In this document: in pieces, positions 21,813 through 31,170 of the stretch | How the letters are laid out: the number at the start of each line of letters is the position of its first letter | Numbering within the stretch: the first letter of the stretch is position 1 | Origin: Charina bottae | Lineage: Eukaryota; Chordata; Lepidosauria; Squamata; Charinaidae | Direction of reading: 5' to 3' | Assembly: GCA_023362775.1 (NCBI GenBank) | Contig: JALMGJ010000002.1 | Location: forward strand, 29,293,414 to 29,357,413 | DNA: 64,000 nucleotides | The notes under the pieces: model-generated | The model's database searches: none | Told to the model about the DNA's origin: nothing | Seen by the model: the letters and a program-made list of their open reading frames with translations, nothing else | Made by a program: the position numbers and the translations under genes

Positions 21813-24800
21813 TGTTGTTGTTGTTGTTCAGTCGTTCAGTCGTGTCCGACTCTTCGTGACCTCATGGACCATAGCACGCCAGGCCTTCCTGTCCTCCACT
21901 GTCTCTCGGAGTTTACTCAAATTCATGTTCATTACATTGGTGATGCTATCTAACCATCTCATCCTCTGCCGTCCCCTTCTCCTTTTGCCCTCAGTCTTTC
22001 CCAGCATCAGGGTCTTTTCCAGTGAGTCCTCTCTTCTCATTAGGTGGCCAAAGTATTTGAGCTTCAGCTTCAGCATCTGTCCTTCCAATGAGCAGTCAGG
22101 GTTGATTTCCTTTAGGATTGACTGGTTTGACCTCCTTGCAGTCCAAGGGACTCTCAAGAGTCTTCTCCAGCACCACAGCTCGAAAGCATCAATTCTTCGG
22201 CGCTCAGCCTTCCTTATGGTCCAACTCTCACAGCCATACATTGCTACTGGAAAAACCATAGCTTTAACTATACGGACCTTTGTCGGCAAGGTGATGTCTC
22301 TGCTTTTTAATATGCTGTCTAGGTTTGCCATAGCTTTCCTTCCAAGGAGCAAGCGTCTTTTAATTTCATGGCTGCAGTCACCGTCTGCGGTGATCTTGGA
22401 GCCCAAGAAAATAAAATCTGTCACTGCTTCCATTTCTTCCCCTTCTATTTGCCAGGAAGTGATGGGACCAGATGCCATGATCTGGGTTTTTTTAATGTTG
22501 AGTTTCAAGCCAGCTTTTGCACTCTCCTCTTTCACCCTCATCAAGAGGCTCTTTAGTTCCTCTTCACTTTCTGCCAATAGGGTGGTATCGTCTGCATATC
22601 TGAGGTTGTTGATATTTTTCCCGGCAATCTTAACTCCGGCTTGTGATTCATCCAGCCCGGCATTTCTCATGATGTACTCTGCATATAAGTTAAATAAGCA
22701 GGGTGATAATATACAGCCTTGTCGTACTCCTTTCCCAATTTTGAACCAGTCGGTTGTTCCATGTCCGGTTCTAACTGTTGCTTCTTGACCCACATACAGG
22801 TTTCTCAGGAGACAGGTAAGGTGGTCTGGTACTCCCATCTCTTTAAGAATTTGCCACAGTTTGTTGTGATCCACACAATCAAAGGCTTTAGCGTAGTCAA
22901 TGAAGCAGAAGTAGATGTTTTTCTGGAACTCTCTTGCTTTTTCCATGATCCAGCGAATGTTGGCAATCTGATCTCTAGTTCCTCTGCCTCTTCGAAACCC
23001 AGCTTGCACTTCTGGTAGTTCTCGGTTCACATGCTGCTGAAGCCTAGCTTGTAGGATTTTGAGCATAACCTTGCTGGCATGTGAAATGAGCGCAATTGTA
23101 CGGTAGTTTGAACATTCTTTGGCATTGCCTTTCTTTGGAATTGGAACGTAAACTGACCTTTTCCAATCCTGTGGCCACTGTTGAGTTTTCCAAATTTGTT
23201 GGCATATTGAGTGCAGCACTTTAACAGCATCATCTTTTAGGATTTTAAATAGCTCAGCTGGGATACTGTCTTCTCCGCTAGCTTTGTTGTTAGTAATGCT
23301 TCCTAAGGCCCACTTGACTTCACTCTCTAGGATGTCCGGCTCAAGGTCAGTGACCACACCATCGTATTTATCAGGGATATTAAGATCTTTCTTGTATAGT
23401 TCTTCTGTGTATTCTTGCCACCTCTTCTTAATCTCTTCTGCTTCTGTTAGGTCCCTGCCTTTTTTGTCCTTTATCATGCCCATCTTTGCACAAAACGTTC
23501 CCTTGATATCTCCGATTTTCTTGAAGAGATCTCTAGTCTTCCCCATTCTATTGTTTTCCTCGATTTCTTTGCATTGTTCATTTAAGAAGGCCTTCTTATC
23601 TCTCCTTGCTATTCTCTGGAATTCTGCATTCAGTTGTTTATATCTTTCCCTTTCTCCCTTGCCTTTTGCTTCCCTTCTTTCCTCAGCTATTTGTAAAGCC
23701 TCATCAGTCAGCCACTTTGCTTTCTTGCATTTCTTTTTCTTTGGGATGGTTTTAGTTGCTGCCTCCTGTACAATGTTACGAACCTCCATCCATAGTTCTT
23801 CAGGCACTCTGTCTACCAGATCTAATCCTTTAAATCTATTCCTCACTTCCACTGTATATTCATAAGGGATATGATTTAGGTCATACCTGATTGGTCTAGT
23901 GGTTTTCTCTACATTCTTCAATTTAAGCCTAAATTTTGCAATAAGAAGCTCATGATCTGAGCCACAGTCAGCTCCAGGTCTTGTTTTTGCTGATTGTATA
24001 GAGCTTCTCCATCTTTGGCTGCAAAGTATATAATCAATCTGATTTCGGTATTGACCATCTGGTGATGTCCATGTGTAGAGTCGTCTCTTGTGTTGTTGGA
24101 AAAGAGTGTTTGCTATGACCAGCGTGTTCTCTTGACAAAACTCTATTAGCCTTTGCCCTGCTTCATTTTGTACTCCGAGGCCGAACTTGCCTGTTATTCC
24201 GGTTATTTTTTGACTTCCTACCTTAGCATTCCAGTCCCCTATGATGAAAAGGACATCTTTTTTTGGTGTTAGTTCTAGAAGGTGTTGTAGGTCTTCATAG
24301 AACCGGTCAACTTCAGCTTCTTTGGCATCAGTGGTTGGGGCATAGACTTGGATCACTGTGATGTTGAATGGTTTGCCTTGGATTCGAACTGAAAGCATTC
24401 TGTCGTTTTTGAGGTTGTACCCCAGTACTGCCTTTCCCACTCTTTTATTGACTATGAGAGCTACTCCATTTCTTCTAAGGGATTCTTGCCCACAGTAGTA
24501 TATATAATGGTCTCCTGAATTAAATTCGCCCATTCCTGTCCATTTTAGTTCGCTGATTCCCAATATGTCGATGTTCAATCTTGTCATCTCATGTTTGACC
24601 ACATCCAGCTTACCTTGATTCATAGTTCTTACATTCCAGGTTCCTATGCAATATTGTTCTTTACAGCATCGGACTTTCCTTCCACTTCCAGACACATCCA
24701 CAACTGAGCGTCCTTTCGGCTTTGGCCCAGCCGTTTCACACTTTCTGGAGCTACTCGGAATTGCCCTCCGCTCTTCCCCAGTAGCATTTTGGACACCTTC

Positions 24801-25014
24801 CGACCTGAGGGGCTCATCTTCCGGCGTCATATCTTTTAGCCTTTTGATACTGTCCATGGGTTTTCTTGGCAAGGATACTGGAGTGGTTTGCCATTTCCTC
24901 CTCCAGTGGACCACGTTTTGTCAGAACTCTCCGTCATGACCTGTTCTTCTTGACCTGACTTCATTGAGTTACGCAAGCCCCTTCGCCACGACAAGGCAGT
25001 GATCCATGAAGGGG
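21813..25014 (-). mobile_element. BovB (RTE) LINE, near full length, young
   Basis: 3.2 kb on the minus strand, flanked by the 11-bp direct repeat ttgaggacatt (21802-21812 and 25015-25025). The 3' end has the BovB hallmark CGACTGAACGACTGAAC followed by (AAC)n; the 5' end starts near CCTTGTCGTGGCG. Length agrees with full-length BovB. Confidence 0.93.
21828..24914 (-). CDS. BovB endonuclease-reverse transcriptase (1028 aa, intact)
   Basis: An uninterrupted ORF for the RTE-clade protein that nicks target DNA and primes reverse transcription of its own RNA. The APE-like endonuclease occupies about residues 90-330: GTWNVRTMN, SELKWTGMG, YAPTTD, IGDWNAKVG and SDHELLIAK with the catalytic D/H. The RT lies at about 510-790: ASGEDSIPAEL, FIDYAKAFDCVDH, GVRQGCILSP and the catalytic YADDT. 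The C-terminal region contains CESWTIRKAERRRIDAFE and ends at VTKSRTRLND. The ATG at 24914 is the first in frame; a shorter frame in the 5' part overlaps but is not needed. It lies antisense inside a Penelope unit. Confidence 0.92.
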   Translation of the reverse strand: MVHWRRKWQTTPVSLPRKPMDSIKRLKDMTPEDEPLRSEGVQNATGEERRAIPSSSRKCETAGPKPKGRSVVDVSGSGRKVRCCKEQYCIGTWNVRTMNQGKLDVVKHEMTRLNIDILGISELKWTGMGEFNSGDHYIYYCGQESLRRNGVALIVNKRVGKAVLGYNLKNDRMLSVRIQGKPFNITVIQVYAPTTDAKEAEVDRFYEDLQHLLELTPKKDVLFIIGDWNAKVGSQKITGITGKFGLGVQNEAGQRLIEFCQENTLVIANTLFQQHKRRLYTWTSPDGQYRNQIDYILCSQRWRSSIQSAKTRPGADCGSDHELLIAKFRLKLKNVEKTTRPIRYDLNHIPYEYTVEVRNRFKGLDLVDRVPEELWMEVRNIVQEAATKTIPKKKKCKKAKWLTDEALQIAEERREAKGKGERERYKQLNAEFQRIARRDKKAFLNEQCKEIEENNRMGKTRDLFKKIGDIKGTFCAKMGMIKDKKGRDLTEAEEIKKRWQEYTEELYKKDLNIPDKYDGVVTDLEPDILESEVKWALGSITNNKASGEDSIPAELFKILKDDAVKVLHSICQQIWKTQQWPQDWKRSVYVPIPKKGNAKECSNYRTIALISHASKVMLKILQARLQQHVNRELPEVQAGFRRGRGTRDQIANIRWIMEKAREFQKNIYFCFIDYAKAFDCVDHNKLWQILKEMGVPDHLTCLLRNLYVGQEATVRTGHGTTDWFKIGKGVRQGCILSPCLFNLYAEYIMRNAGLDESQAGVKIAGKNINNLRYADDTTLLAESEEELKSLLMRVKEESAKAGLKLNIKKTQIMASGPITSWQIEGEEMEAVTDFIFLGSKITADGDCSHEIKRRLLLGRKAMANLDSILKSRDITLPTKVRIVKAMVFPVAMYGCESWTIRKAERRRIDAFELWCWRRLLRVPWTARRSNQSILKEINPDCSLEGQMLKLKLKYFGHLMRREDSLEKTLMLGKTEGKRRRGRQRMRWLDSITNVMNMNLSKLRETVEDRKAWRAMVHEVTKSRTRLND

Positions 25015-25360
25015 TTGAGGACATTAATGTTCACATTTTAGACAGAGAAGATAGGTGGTTTGAGAGAGGGGTCAAGGAATCCATTCATGCCAACTTGGAA
25101 AATCCTTCCTTGAATAGAGGTGGGGGCCTCAGGCATAACCTTTCCCCTATCTTCCTTCCTGCTTTGTCTTCTGTGCCTAGGAAGATTAAGACCATTTCAC
25201 AAGCTCAACAGCAGCAGGGTAATCTTAACGATCCTCCTTTAGATGATAAAGGGACTTAGAAACAAACATCTCAAAAATAACCATGACCTAGCCCCAGGTG
25301 CAAGGTCACACAGCCAGCCTAGAAACATATTTAAGGATTCCCTTACTAACTTCACTCAGA

Positions 25361-25395
25361 CTGAAGAAGCTCCTTGGATAAGGAGTGAAACGTTT
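25361..25395 (+). ncRNA. Hammerhead-ribozyme-like motif, unit E 3' end
   Basis: Fifth copy of the 35-base motif, 79 bases before the right border of the array. Confidence 0.55.
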
Positions 25396-25473
25396 CCACT
25401 AAGAAAATAGAAATCCAGTTGACATGATTCAAGCCACAGACTGTTCCACCTGGATGACTGAGAACCTTCATAG

Positions 25474-25488
25474 ACAAGGTTAAAAATA
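25474..25488. repeat. Target-site duplication of the Penelope array, right
   Basis: acaaggttaaaaata, identical to 9595-9609. Confidence 0.85.
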
Positions 25489-25945
25489 CAAATAAAAAAT
25501 TACAACATCAATAAATAAATATAGAATCCAAGGGCGATGGTTATTAATACTAGGGAGGGCTTCGTGGGATCAGCTAGCCCCAGGAGGAACTGTTGGCATT
25601 CCCATCCCAGGCAAGGCGGCACAACCAGGTCTTAGAGTTTTTCTGGAATGTCGGGAGTGAGGAAACCCGCCTCATCTCTGGGGGCAAGTTATTCCAAAGG
25701 ACGGGCGCTACTGCAGAGATGGCTCGCCTCCTGGGCCCCACTAGATGGAATTCTTTGGTCGATGGGGTCCGTAGCATGCCCTCCCTGCATGACTGGGTGG
25801 GGCGGGTCGATGTTTTGGGGATGAGACAATCCCTCAGGTAACCTGGTCCTATGCCATGTAGGACTTTAAAGGTGGTAACCAACACCTTGAATTGGACCCG
25901 GAAGCAAACTGGCACCCAATGCAGCACACTTTATTATAATTAATA
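25489..25945 (-). pseudogene. L2 LINE: RT protein C-terminus and 3' UTR
   Basis: Minus-strand frame 25927-25574 encodes LHWVPVCFRVQFKVL...KVLHGIGPGYLRD and AVAPVLWNNLPPEMR, the conserved C-terminal region of L2/CR1-group LINE proteins. The element is truncated at its 5' end near 25945, where old BovB sequence resumes. Its 3' UTR runs to 25489 and continues at 9609-9498. Confidence 0.82.
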
Positions 25946-27513
25946 ATAAAGTGGTTAAAGCAGTGCTTGGATACAATCCAAAAAACGATAGAATGATCTC
26001 AATTCGAATTCAGGGTAAGCCATTAAAGATCACAGTGATCCAAATATACGCCCCAACCACAGATGCTGAAGAAGCAGAAGTAGATCAGTTCTATGAGGAT
26101 CTGCAGCACCTACTGGATAATACACCAAAAAGAGATGTTATTTTCATTACAAGAGACTGGAATGCTAAGGTGGGGAGTCAAATGACACCTCGAATTACAG
26201 GTAATCATGGTCTGGGAGAACAAAATGAAGTGGGACATAGGCTGATAGAATTTTGCCAAGACAATTCACTGTGCATAACAAACACTCACTTCCAGCAACC
26301 TAAAAGAAGACTTATACATGGACCAGATAGTCAACACCGAAATCAGATTGATTACATCCTTTGTAGCCAAAGGTGGCGGACATCTATACAATCGGTAAAA
26401 ACAAGACCTGGATCTGACTGTAGTTCAGATCACAAACTTCTTATTGCACAATTTAGAATCAGAATAAAGAGAATAGGGAAGACCCACAGATCAGTTAGAT
26501 ATGAGCTCACTAATATTCCTAAGGAATATGCAGTGGAGGTGAAGAATAGATTTAAGGGACTAGATTTAGTAGATAGGGTCCCAGAAGAACTATGGACAGA
26601 AGTTTGAAACATTGTTCAGGAGGTGGCAACAAAAAACGTGCCAAAAAAAAAGAAAACCAAGAAGGTAAGATGGATGTCTGCTGAGACACTGGAAGTGGCC
26701 CAAGAAAGAAGGGAAGCAAAAGGCAACAGTGATAGGGGTAGATATGCCCAATTAAATGCAAAATTCCAGAGGTTATCCAGAAGAGATAAGGAATTATTTT
26801 TAAACAAGCAATGCATGGAAGTGGAAGAAGACAATAGAATAGGAAGGACAAAGGCAACCAGGTTGATTTGATAACTGTCAAATAGAGGGAGAAAATGTGG
26901 AGGCAGTGACAGACTTTTATTTCTAGTCGCAAAGTTTACTGCAGATGCTGACTGCAGCCACGAGATCAGAAGACCTCTACTTTTTGGGAGGAGAGCAATG
27001 ACAAATCTTGATGAAATAGTTAAGAACAGAGACATCTCACTGACAACAAAGGTCCAAATAGTTAATGCAATGGTATTCCCCGTAGTAACCTATGGCTGCG
27101 AGAGCTGGACCATAAGGAAGGCTGAGTGAAGGAAGATAGATTCTTTTGAACTGTGCTGTTGGAGGAAAATTCTGAGAGGGCCTTGGACTGCAAGAAGATT
27201 AAACCGGTAGATACTCCAGGAAATAAAACCAGACTGCTCACTTGAGGGAATTATATTAAAAGCAAAACTGAAATACTTTGGCCACATAATGAGAAGATAG
27301 GACACCCTGGAGAAGATGCTGATGCTAAGGAAAGTGGAAGGCAAATGGAAGAGTGGCCAACCAAGGGCAAGATGGATGGATGATATTCTGGAGGTGACAT
27401 ACTCGACCTTGGGGGAGCTGGGGATGTCGACAGGTGACAGGAAGCTCTGGCGTGGGCTGGTCCCTGAAATCACAAAGAGTCGGAAGTGACAGAACGAATA
27501 AACAACAAAAAGC
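25946..27513 (+). pseudogene. Old BovB (RTE) fragment, right part
   Basis: Continuation of 4284-4390. The endonuclease is readable at 25951-26607 (YAPTTDAEEAEVDQF, TRDWNAKVGS, SDHKLL) and ends in a stop. Short linker-region frames follow to about 26870. Most of the RT, including the YADD box, is deleted. C-terminal remnants occur at 26930-27500 (VTYGCESWTIRKAE with stops). The end reads GTCGGAAGTGACAGAACGAA then (AAC)n, the BovB tail. It is much more diverged than the copy at 21813-25014. Confidence 0.85.
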
Positions 27514-27879
27514 TTTATTTGAGATATACAAATCAAAGCATAGCAAAAGTCCCAAATGAGAGTTCCCGACTAAAAGTTGAACTTTCCTTTTTCCCGCCAC
27601 ACCAGCCCCCTCCCTCCGATGAGGTCAACCCCGCTCCGTTTACCTCTCATTCTCAGTCCCCTTCCCTGCTTGTCTCTTAGTCAATTCCAGGTGGATGTCC
27701 TTGACGAGCTGCAAAAGAGATTTCAACTGTCTCTGCTGGAATGCTTTCCCCCCACACACTGCTCCATCTCGCTGACACGCATCTGCCCCAAAGTCTCTAA
27801 AGCCTCATGGTAGGATTTGCATTGGGGCAATCCTGACACTACCCAGGCCTGGGGCCCCAGATGTGTGATTGAGCCCATC
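27514..27879. other. No gene recognised
   Basis: C-rich low-complexity stretches (27590-27680) and a reverse AATAAA near 27518. Possibly part of an LTR or another repeat; nothing firmly identified. Confidence 0.4.
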
Positions 27880-28037
27880 TCTTTGCTTGGCTAATGGTTA
27901 TTTTATGATGGTCAGCTACTATATGTTTTTATTTTATAATATATATTGTATTTGTTTCATCTAGTTTATGGTAAGCCACCCAGAGTCACATATGTGAGAT
28001 CGATGGATATATAAGTTGAGTAAATAAATAAATAAAC
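27880..28037 (+). repeat. LINE 3' tail (L2/CR1 type)
   Basis: GCCACCCAGAGTCACATATG followed by (AATA)n and AACAAAC, a common squamate LINE 3' terminus. No coding part remains. Confidence 0.6.
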
Positions 28038-28394
28038 AAACTTTGTTTGGATTGGCCATGTCTTCCACAGCAGCCATTTTGGAATGGCCATGAAAAGCTT
28101 TCAAACTTCCAAATTCACCCACTGATTCAAATTTATAGGGACTCTGCCTTGTTTCATATCAACACCTTTGCAAACGAACCTAGCTTTCATGGTAACCATA
28201 TGCATGGAATGAAACTGGCTTTCTCTTCTCTTTGGCTAAAGTGAGAAGAGTTTGCAACAGTTTCCTCTGATGGTTGGTCAGGAAGATATACCACCTTAGT
28301 CACAGTTATTCTGGGATATGTGACCTCATCTGTATCAGGACAGGATGGGTGAAGAGGAGTGCGGAGATGACCTTGAAGGACGTATGTAGCAACT
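28038..28394. other. No gene recognised
   Basis: Non-repetitive by eye; short frames only, with no motif. Confidence 0.4.
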
Positions 28395-28926
28395 GTGAGG
28401 AAAACATGAACTTTGCCCAGAAAAACAAGAAGGCATGAGAAATAAACTCAAGATTGTTCTGCCTTACCTATCTTTGGAGTCAAAGAAAGGAAAGGAGAAA
28501 TGCTGTAGGGATTTCAAGATTCCATTTTATAACCTCTATATCTTTCTCTCTATCTCTCTCTGTCTCTATCTATTCATCCATTGTCAGCCTCACATATTCG
28601 TCTGCCATGCTTTTGCCTTTTATACACATGTAGGTTGCTGGTCTGCTCTACTTGGCTTCAGAGACTTCGCCTTCTGTATTGCTTGTAGAGAACTGATAAC
28701 CGCCTGCTCCCTGAGGGACATTCCATAGGGAGGGGGGATTCTTGGAGTGGGAATTGGTTTGTTATGGCTGGGCTTTTATGGGTGTTTTTTGCCATTGCTT
28801 TGATAAGACCCTTTTCAGCCCGAAAACCATTATTCAAGGCTTCTGCTGCCCTGAAGTGTACTAATCCTGAATAAATGGATGCTTTAGAATAACTGCCTGA
28901 AGGTTTTCTTTGTTGGGAATTCTGAC
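28395..28926 (+). repeat. Possible solo LTR
   Basis: Starts TGTGAGG, ends TTCTGACA. It contains a late AATAAA (about 28870) about 50 bases before the end, as in a retroviral R-U5 region. No clear flanking duplication was found. A (TCTC/TATC)n tract lies at 28545-28575. Confidence 0.3.
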
Positions 28927-28940
28927 ACTGGGGGTTATCA

Positions 28941-29006
28941 CATCCATCTATCTATCATTTGTCTATCCTATCTACCTTCCTCCCTCCCTATCTCTATCTA
29001 TCTGCC
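28941..29006. repeat. (TATC)n microsatellite with C-rich interruptions
   Basis: CATCTATCTATC... imperfect tetranucleotide array adjoining the SINE. Confidence 0.7.
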
Positions 29007-29007
29007 T

Positions 29008-29228
29008 GCAAGTAATTGTTGACTCATGGCAACTGCCTGGACATGTCCCTACAGCTTCCTTTGCAACATTTTTGAAAATGTATTGCCCTTAGCTCCATCC
29101 TCCTAGGGCTGAGCAAGAGTGACTGGTCCAAGGTTACCTACCTGGTTTCATGCCCAAGGCAGGACTAGAACACAGAGTTTCCTGCTTTCTAGCCTGGTTG
29201 CTTAACCGCTACACCAAATTGGCTCTCA
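29008..29228 (-). mobile_element. Sauria-type tRNA-derived SINE
   Basis: On the minus strand it starts GAGAGCCAATTTGGTGTAGC with a pol III A-box (TGGTGTAGCGGTTAAGC). The body carries CTAGAAAG...CAGGAAAC and AAGGCAGGACTAGAA in reverse. Same family as 35113-35331. Confidence 0.72.
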
Positions 29229-30110
29229 TATCAACAAAAAAGAGTTCTAGCATTTCTTTGGTCTCTCTTTCCTTACTTGGTCTACCTGAAAGGGCTGATA
29301 TCAGTCTTGAAAGCCTGATAGAAACTTACTGTTCCTGCTGGCTAGAGAAAAATGTTTTGTTTTCATAGGGTATTACAAATTTAAGTATCTTAAGTCTATC
29401 TTTACTACATAAAAATAACTCAAACTTCTTGAATTGTTGTCTTTTTTTTAAAAAAGAATTTTATTAAATTTCAGAAAAAGATAAAAGATACAGAAAAACA
29501 AAAAAGGGAAAAAAACGGGAAAAAATCCAGTGGGAAATGGACTTCTGGTGGGAAATGGCGGACTGCCCAGCTGTGCCCACAAGATCCGCAGGAAGAACTG
29601 GCATCATGGTAGTTTTTTCGGGCTCAGGCTGGTTTCTCCTGAAGCCCAGGATTGCTTTCCAGAGCAAGGAAAATTATCGGAATCATCCCATCTGTCCTCT
29701 GGATGGCAAAGTGTAGCCAGGAGTATGTAAATAGCATTTGCGATTGACCTATAAGAGATCAACGGGAGGCTGGGACATCATCATTTCTGAGCCATGCTGC
29801 AGCCTTAAAGGGACATTAAATCCGGCCACCCCATTTCTAAAGCACCCAATTTGTATTTTTTAAAAAAGTATTTGTACCTTAAAAGAGGCTTTCTGCATTA
29901 AGGAGAAAAGATTTATCTTGGTGCTTATCGTTATTTTTGTGATAAATTCTTTTAAAATTCGTTTTGAGCTTTGGATTTTGCTTACCATCTAATTCTGAGG
30001 AGGATTGAGAGTATATTATCATCTCCCTGTTATTATTTTTTTGATAATTTTGAAGATTTTAGCATTTTTCCTACACGTTGAATCTGCTGTTATGAAACTT
30101 TCACTTTCCT
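29229..30110. other. No gene; AT-rich, possible L1-type 3' remnant
   Basis: 29455-29520 is a T-rich-to-A-rich block (TTTTATTAAATTTCAG then A-rich) that looks like the 3' end of a minus-strand L1-like element. The rest shows only short frames without motifs. Confidence 0.35.
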
Positions 30111-30346
30111 GCCTAGTGTGTCACGAAGCAGCGGCGACGTGCATGGCAGCGGCACGGGGGCACGGGCGGCGATGGTGATGTGCATGGTGAGGGCGGCAGT
30201 GGCACGCCATCAGTGCTTCCTAATTTTAGTGAGGCCATTGCCGCTGGCGTGCACGCCGCCCCCCTGTGCCGCCCCTGCACATGCCCCCGCGCGCTCCCTC
30301 TCGCCGTGCCTGCTGCCGTTGGTGTGTTGCCAACGGTGCAGTTTGT
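30111..30346. repeat. GC-rich repeat resembling the hAT MITEs
   Basis: High-GC block with ggcagcggcac and TTGGTGTGTTGCC motifs, and a right end AGTTTGTAAAGCAC similar to the MITE terminus AGTTTGGAAAGCTC. The left terminus is not recognisable. It truncates the neighbouring L2 LINE frame. Confidence 0.4.
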
Positions 30347-31170
30347 AAAGCACTTCCCTAAGCCGACCCAAAAGGATACCACGGTCGATGGTATCAAAAG
30401 CCGCTGAGAGGTCCAAGAGAGCCAGGATGGATGCACTGCCTCCATCCTGTTTCCACCAGAGATCATCCATAAGTGCGACGAATGCAGTCTCCGTCCCATA
30501 TCCCGGCCTTAAACCTGACTGGAAGGCGTCTAGATAATCCGCTTCATCTAGAATCCTCTGAAGTTGTAACATCACCACTTTCTCAACCACCTTTCCCAGA
30601 AAGGGAAGGTGGGAGACTGGATGAAAATTGTCCAAGATGGTAGGGTCCAGGGATGGCCTCTTGAGGAGGGGGTGCACCAATGCCTCCTTAAAGGCAGTTG
30701 GGAACACCCCCTCCATCAAGGATGTATTAAAAATCACCTGGACCCACCCACAAGTCACCTCCCTGGCTGATTTTACCAGCCAGGAAGGGCACGAGTCTAG
30801 ATGTCATGTGGTGGGATTTACAGTTCAGAGGATCCTGTCCACTTCCTCAGGCCCAACAGGATCAAACCATTCCCAGATAACAAGGCAAGGCCGCTCTACT
30901 GGCATCTCCCCAGACTGCATTTCATGCTTGGAGTCCAACTTAGACCGAATCTGAGTGATTTTATCCCGCAGATGCTCAGAAAACTCTTCCGCACGGCCCT
31001 GCAGGTGGGTCACTGACTCCACCTTGCCCAAGAGAGATAGAGTAATCTTGAACAGGGCTGTCAGACAGCATTCTGTGGATGCAATAAGAGCGGAGAAATA
31101 TTCACATTTCACCTCTCTTACCGCCACAAGGTAGACCTTAATAGCAGCTCTAGATTGTGTTCAGTCCGAT
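30347..31170 (-). pseudogene. L2-type LINE reverse transcriptase, N-terminal half
   Basis: Frame 30758-30350 encodes WVQVIFNTSLMEGVFP, LLKRPSLDP, NFHPVSHLPFLGKVVEKVV and SAAFDTIDRGILL, which are RT motifs 0-3 of L2/CR1-group LINEs. Upstream to 31127 is the endonuclease-RT linker. The RT ends at the GC-rich repeat; motifs with the catalytic DD are absent. By family it would copy LINE RNA at the insertion site. Confidence 0.78.

Larger units (their letters stand above)
19497..25256 (+). pseudogene. Penelope-like polyprotein, unit E, split by BovB
   Basis: Coding segments 19497-21812 and 25026-25256 together cover the same 849-residue protein. The interruption falls in the GIY-YIG domain after GHSFEDI, where a 3.2-kb minus-strand BovB entered with an 11-bp duplication. 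As it stands, the 5' frame reads into BovB tail sequence and ends after 818 residues. RT motifs are intact. Confidence 0.9.
9610..25474. mobile_element. Array of five Penelope-like retroelement units
   Basis: Units of exactly 2714 bp: A 9610-12323 (minus), B 12324-14883 (minus, 5'-truncated), C 14884-16801 (plus, 5'-truncated), D 16802-19515 (plus), E 19516-25442 (plus, split by BovB), plus a 32-bp start of a further unit ending in CCTTCATAGACA. B and C meet head to head at 14883/14884. Both outer borders are element 3' ends. The whole array sits between 15-bp direct repeats in an L2 3' UTR. Units differ at only a handful of positions. Confidence 0.92.

Noticed and set aside
21813..21840. GTTGTTGTTGTTG tract as an independent microsatellite
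   Set aside because: It is the reverse complement of the BovB 3' tail, immediately next to the target duplication.
21802..23865. Long plus-strand frames (328 and 193 residues) over the BovB
   Set aside because: Antisense to the intact BovB ORF. No independent motif, and composition follows the complementary coding strand.
9610..25474. Interpretation of the Penelope array as five independent insertions
   Set aside because: There is only one outer target duplication and no duplications between units, while unit spacing is exactly 2714 bp.
28545..29000. Direct tetranucleotide repeats as a CRISPR-like array
   Set aside because: No regular spacers; simple TATC/TCTC microsatellites in a eukaryotic genome.
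29455..29830. Possible host exon (66-67 residue frames on both strands)
   Set aside because: No splice signals or recognisable motif, and an A-rich edge suggests LINE-derived sequence instead.
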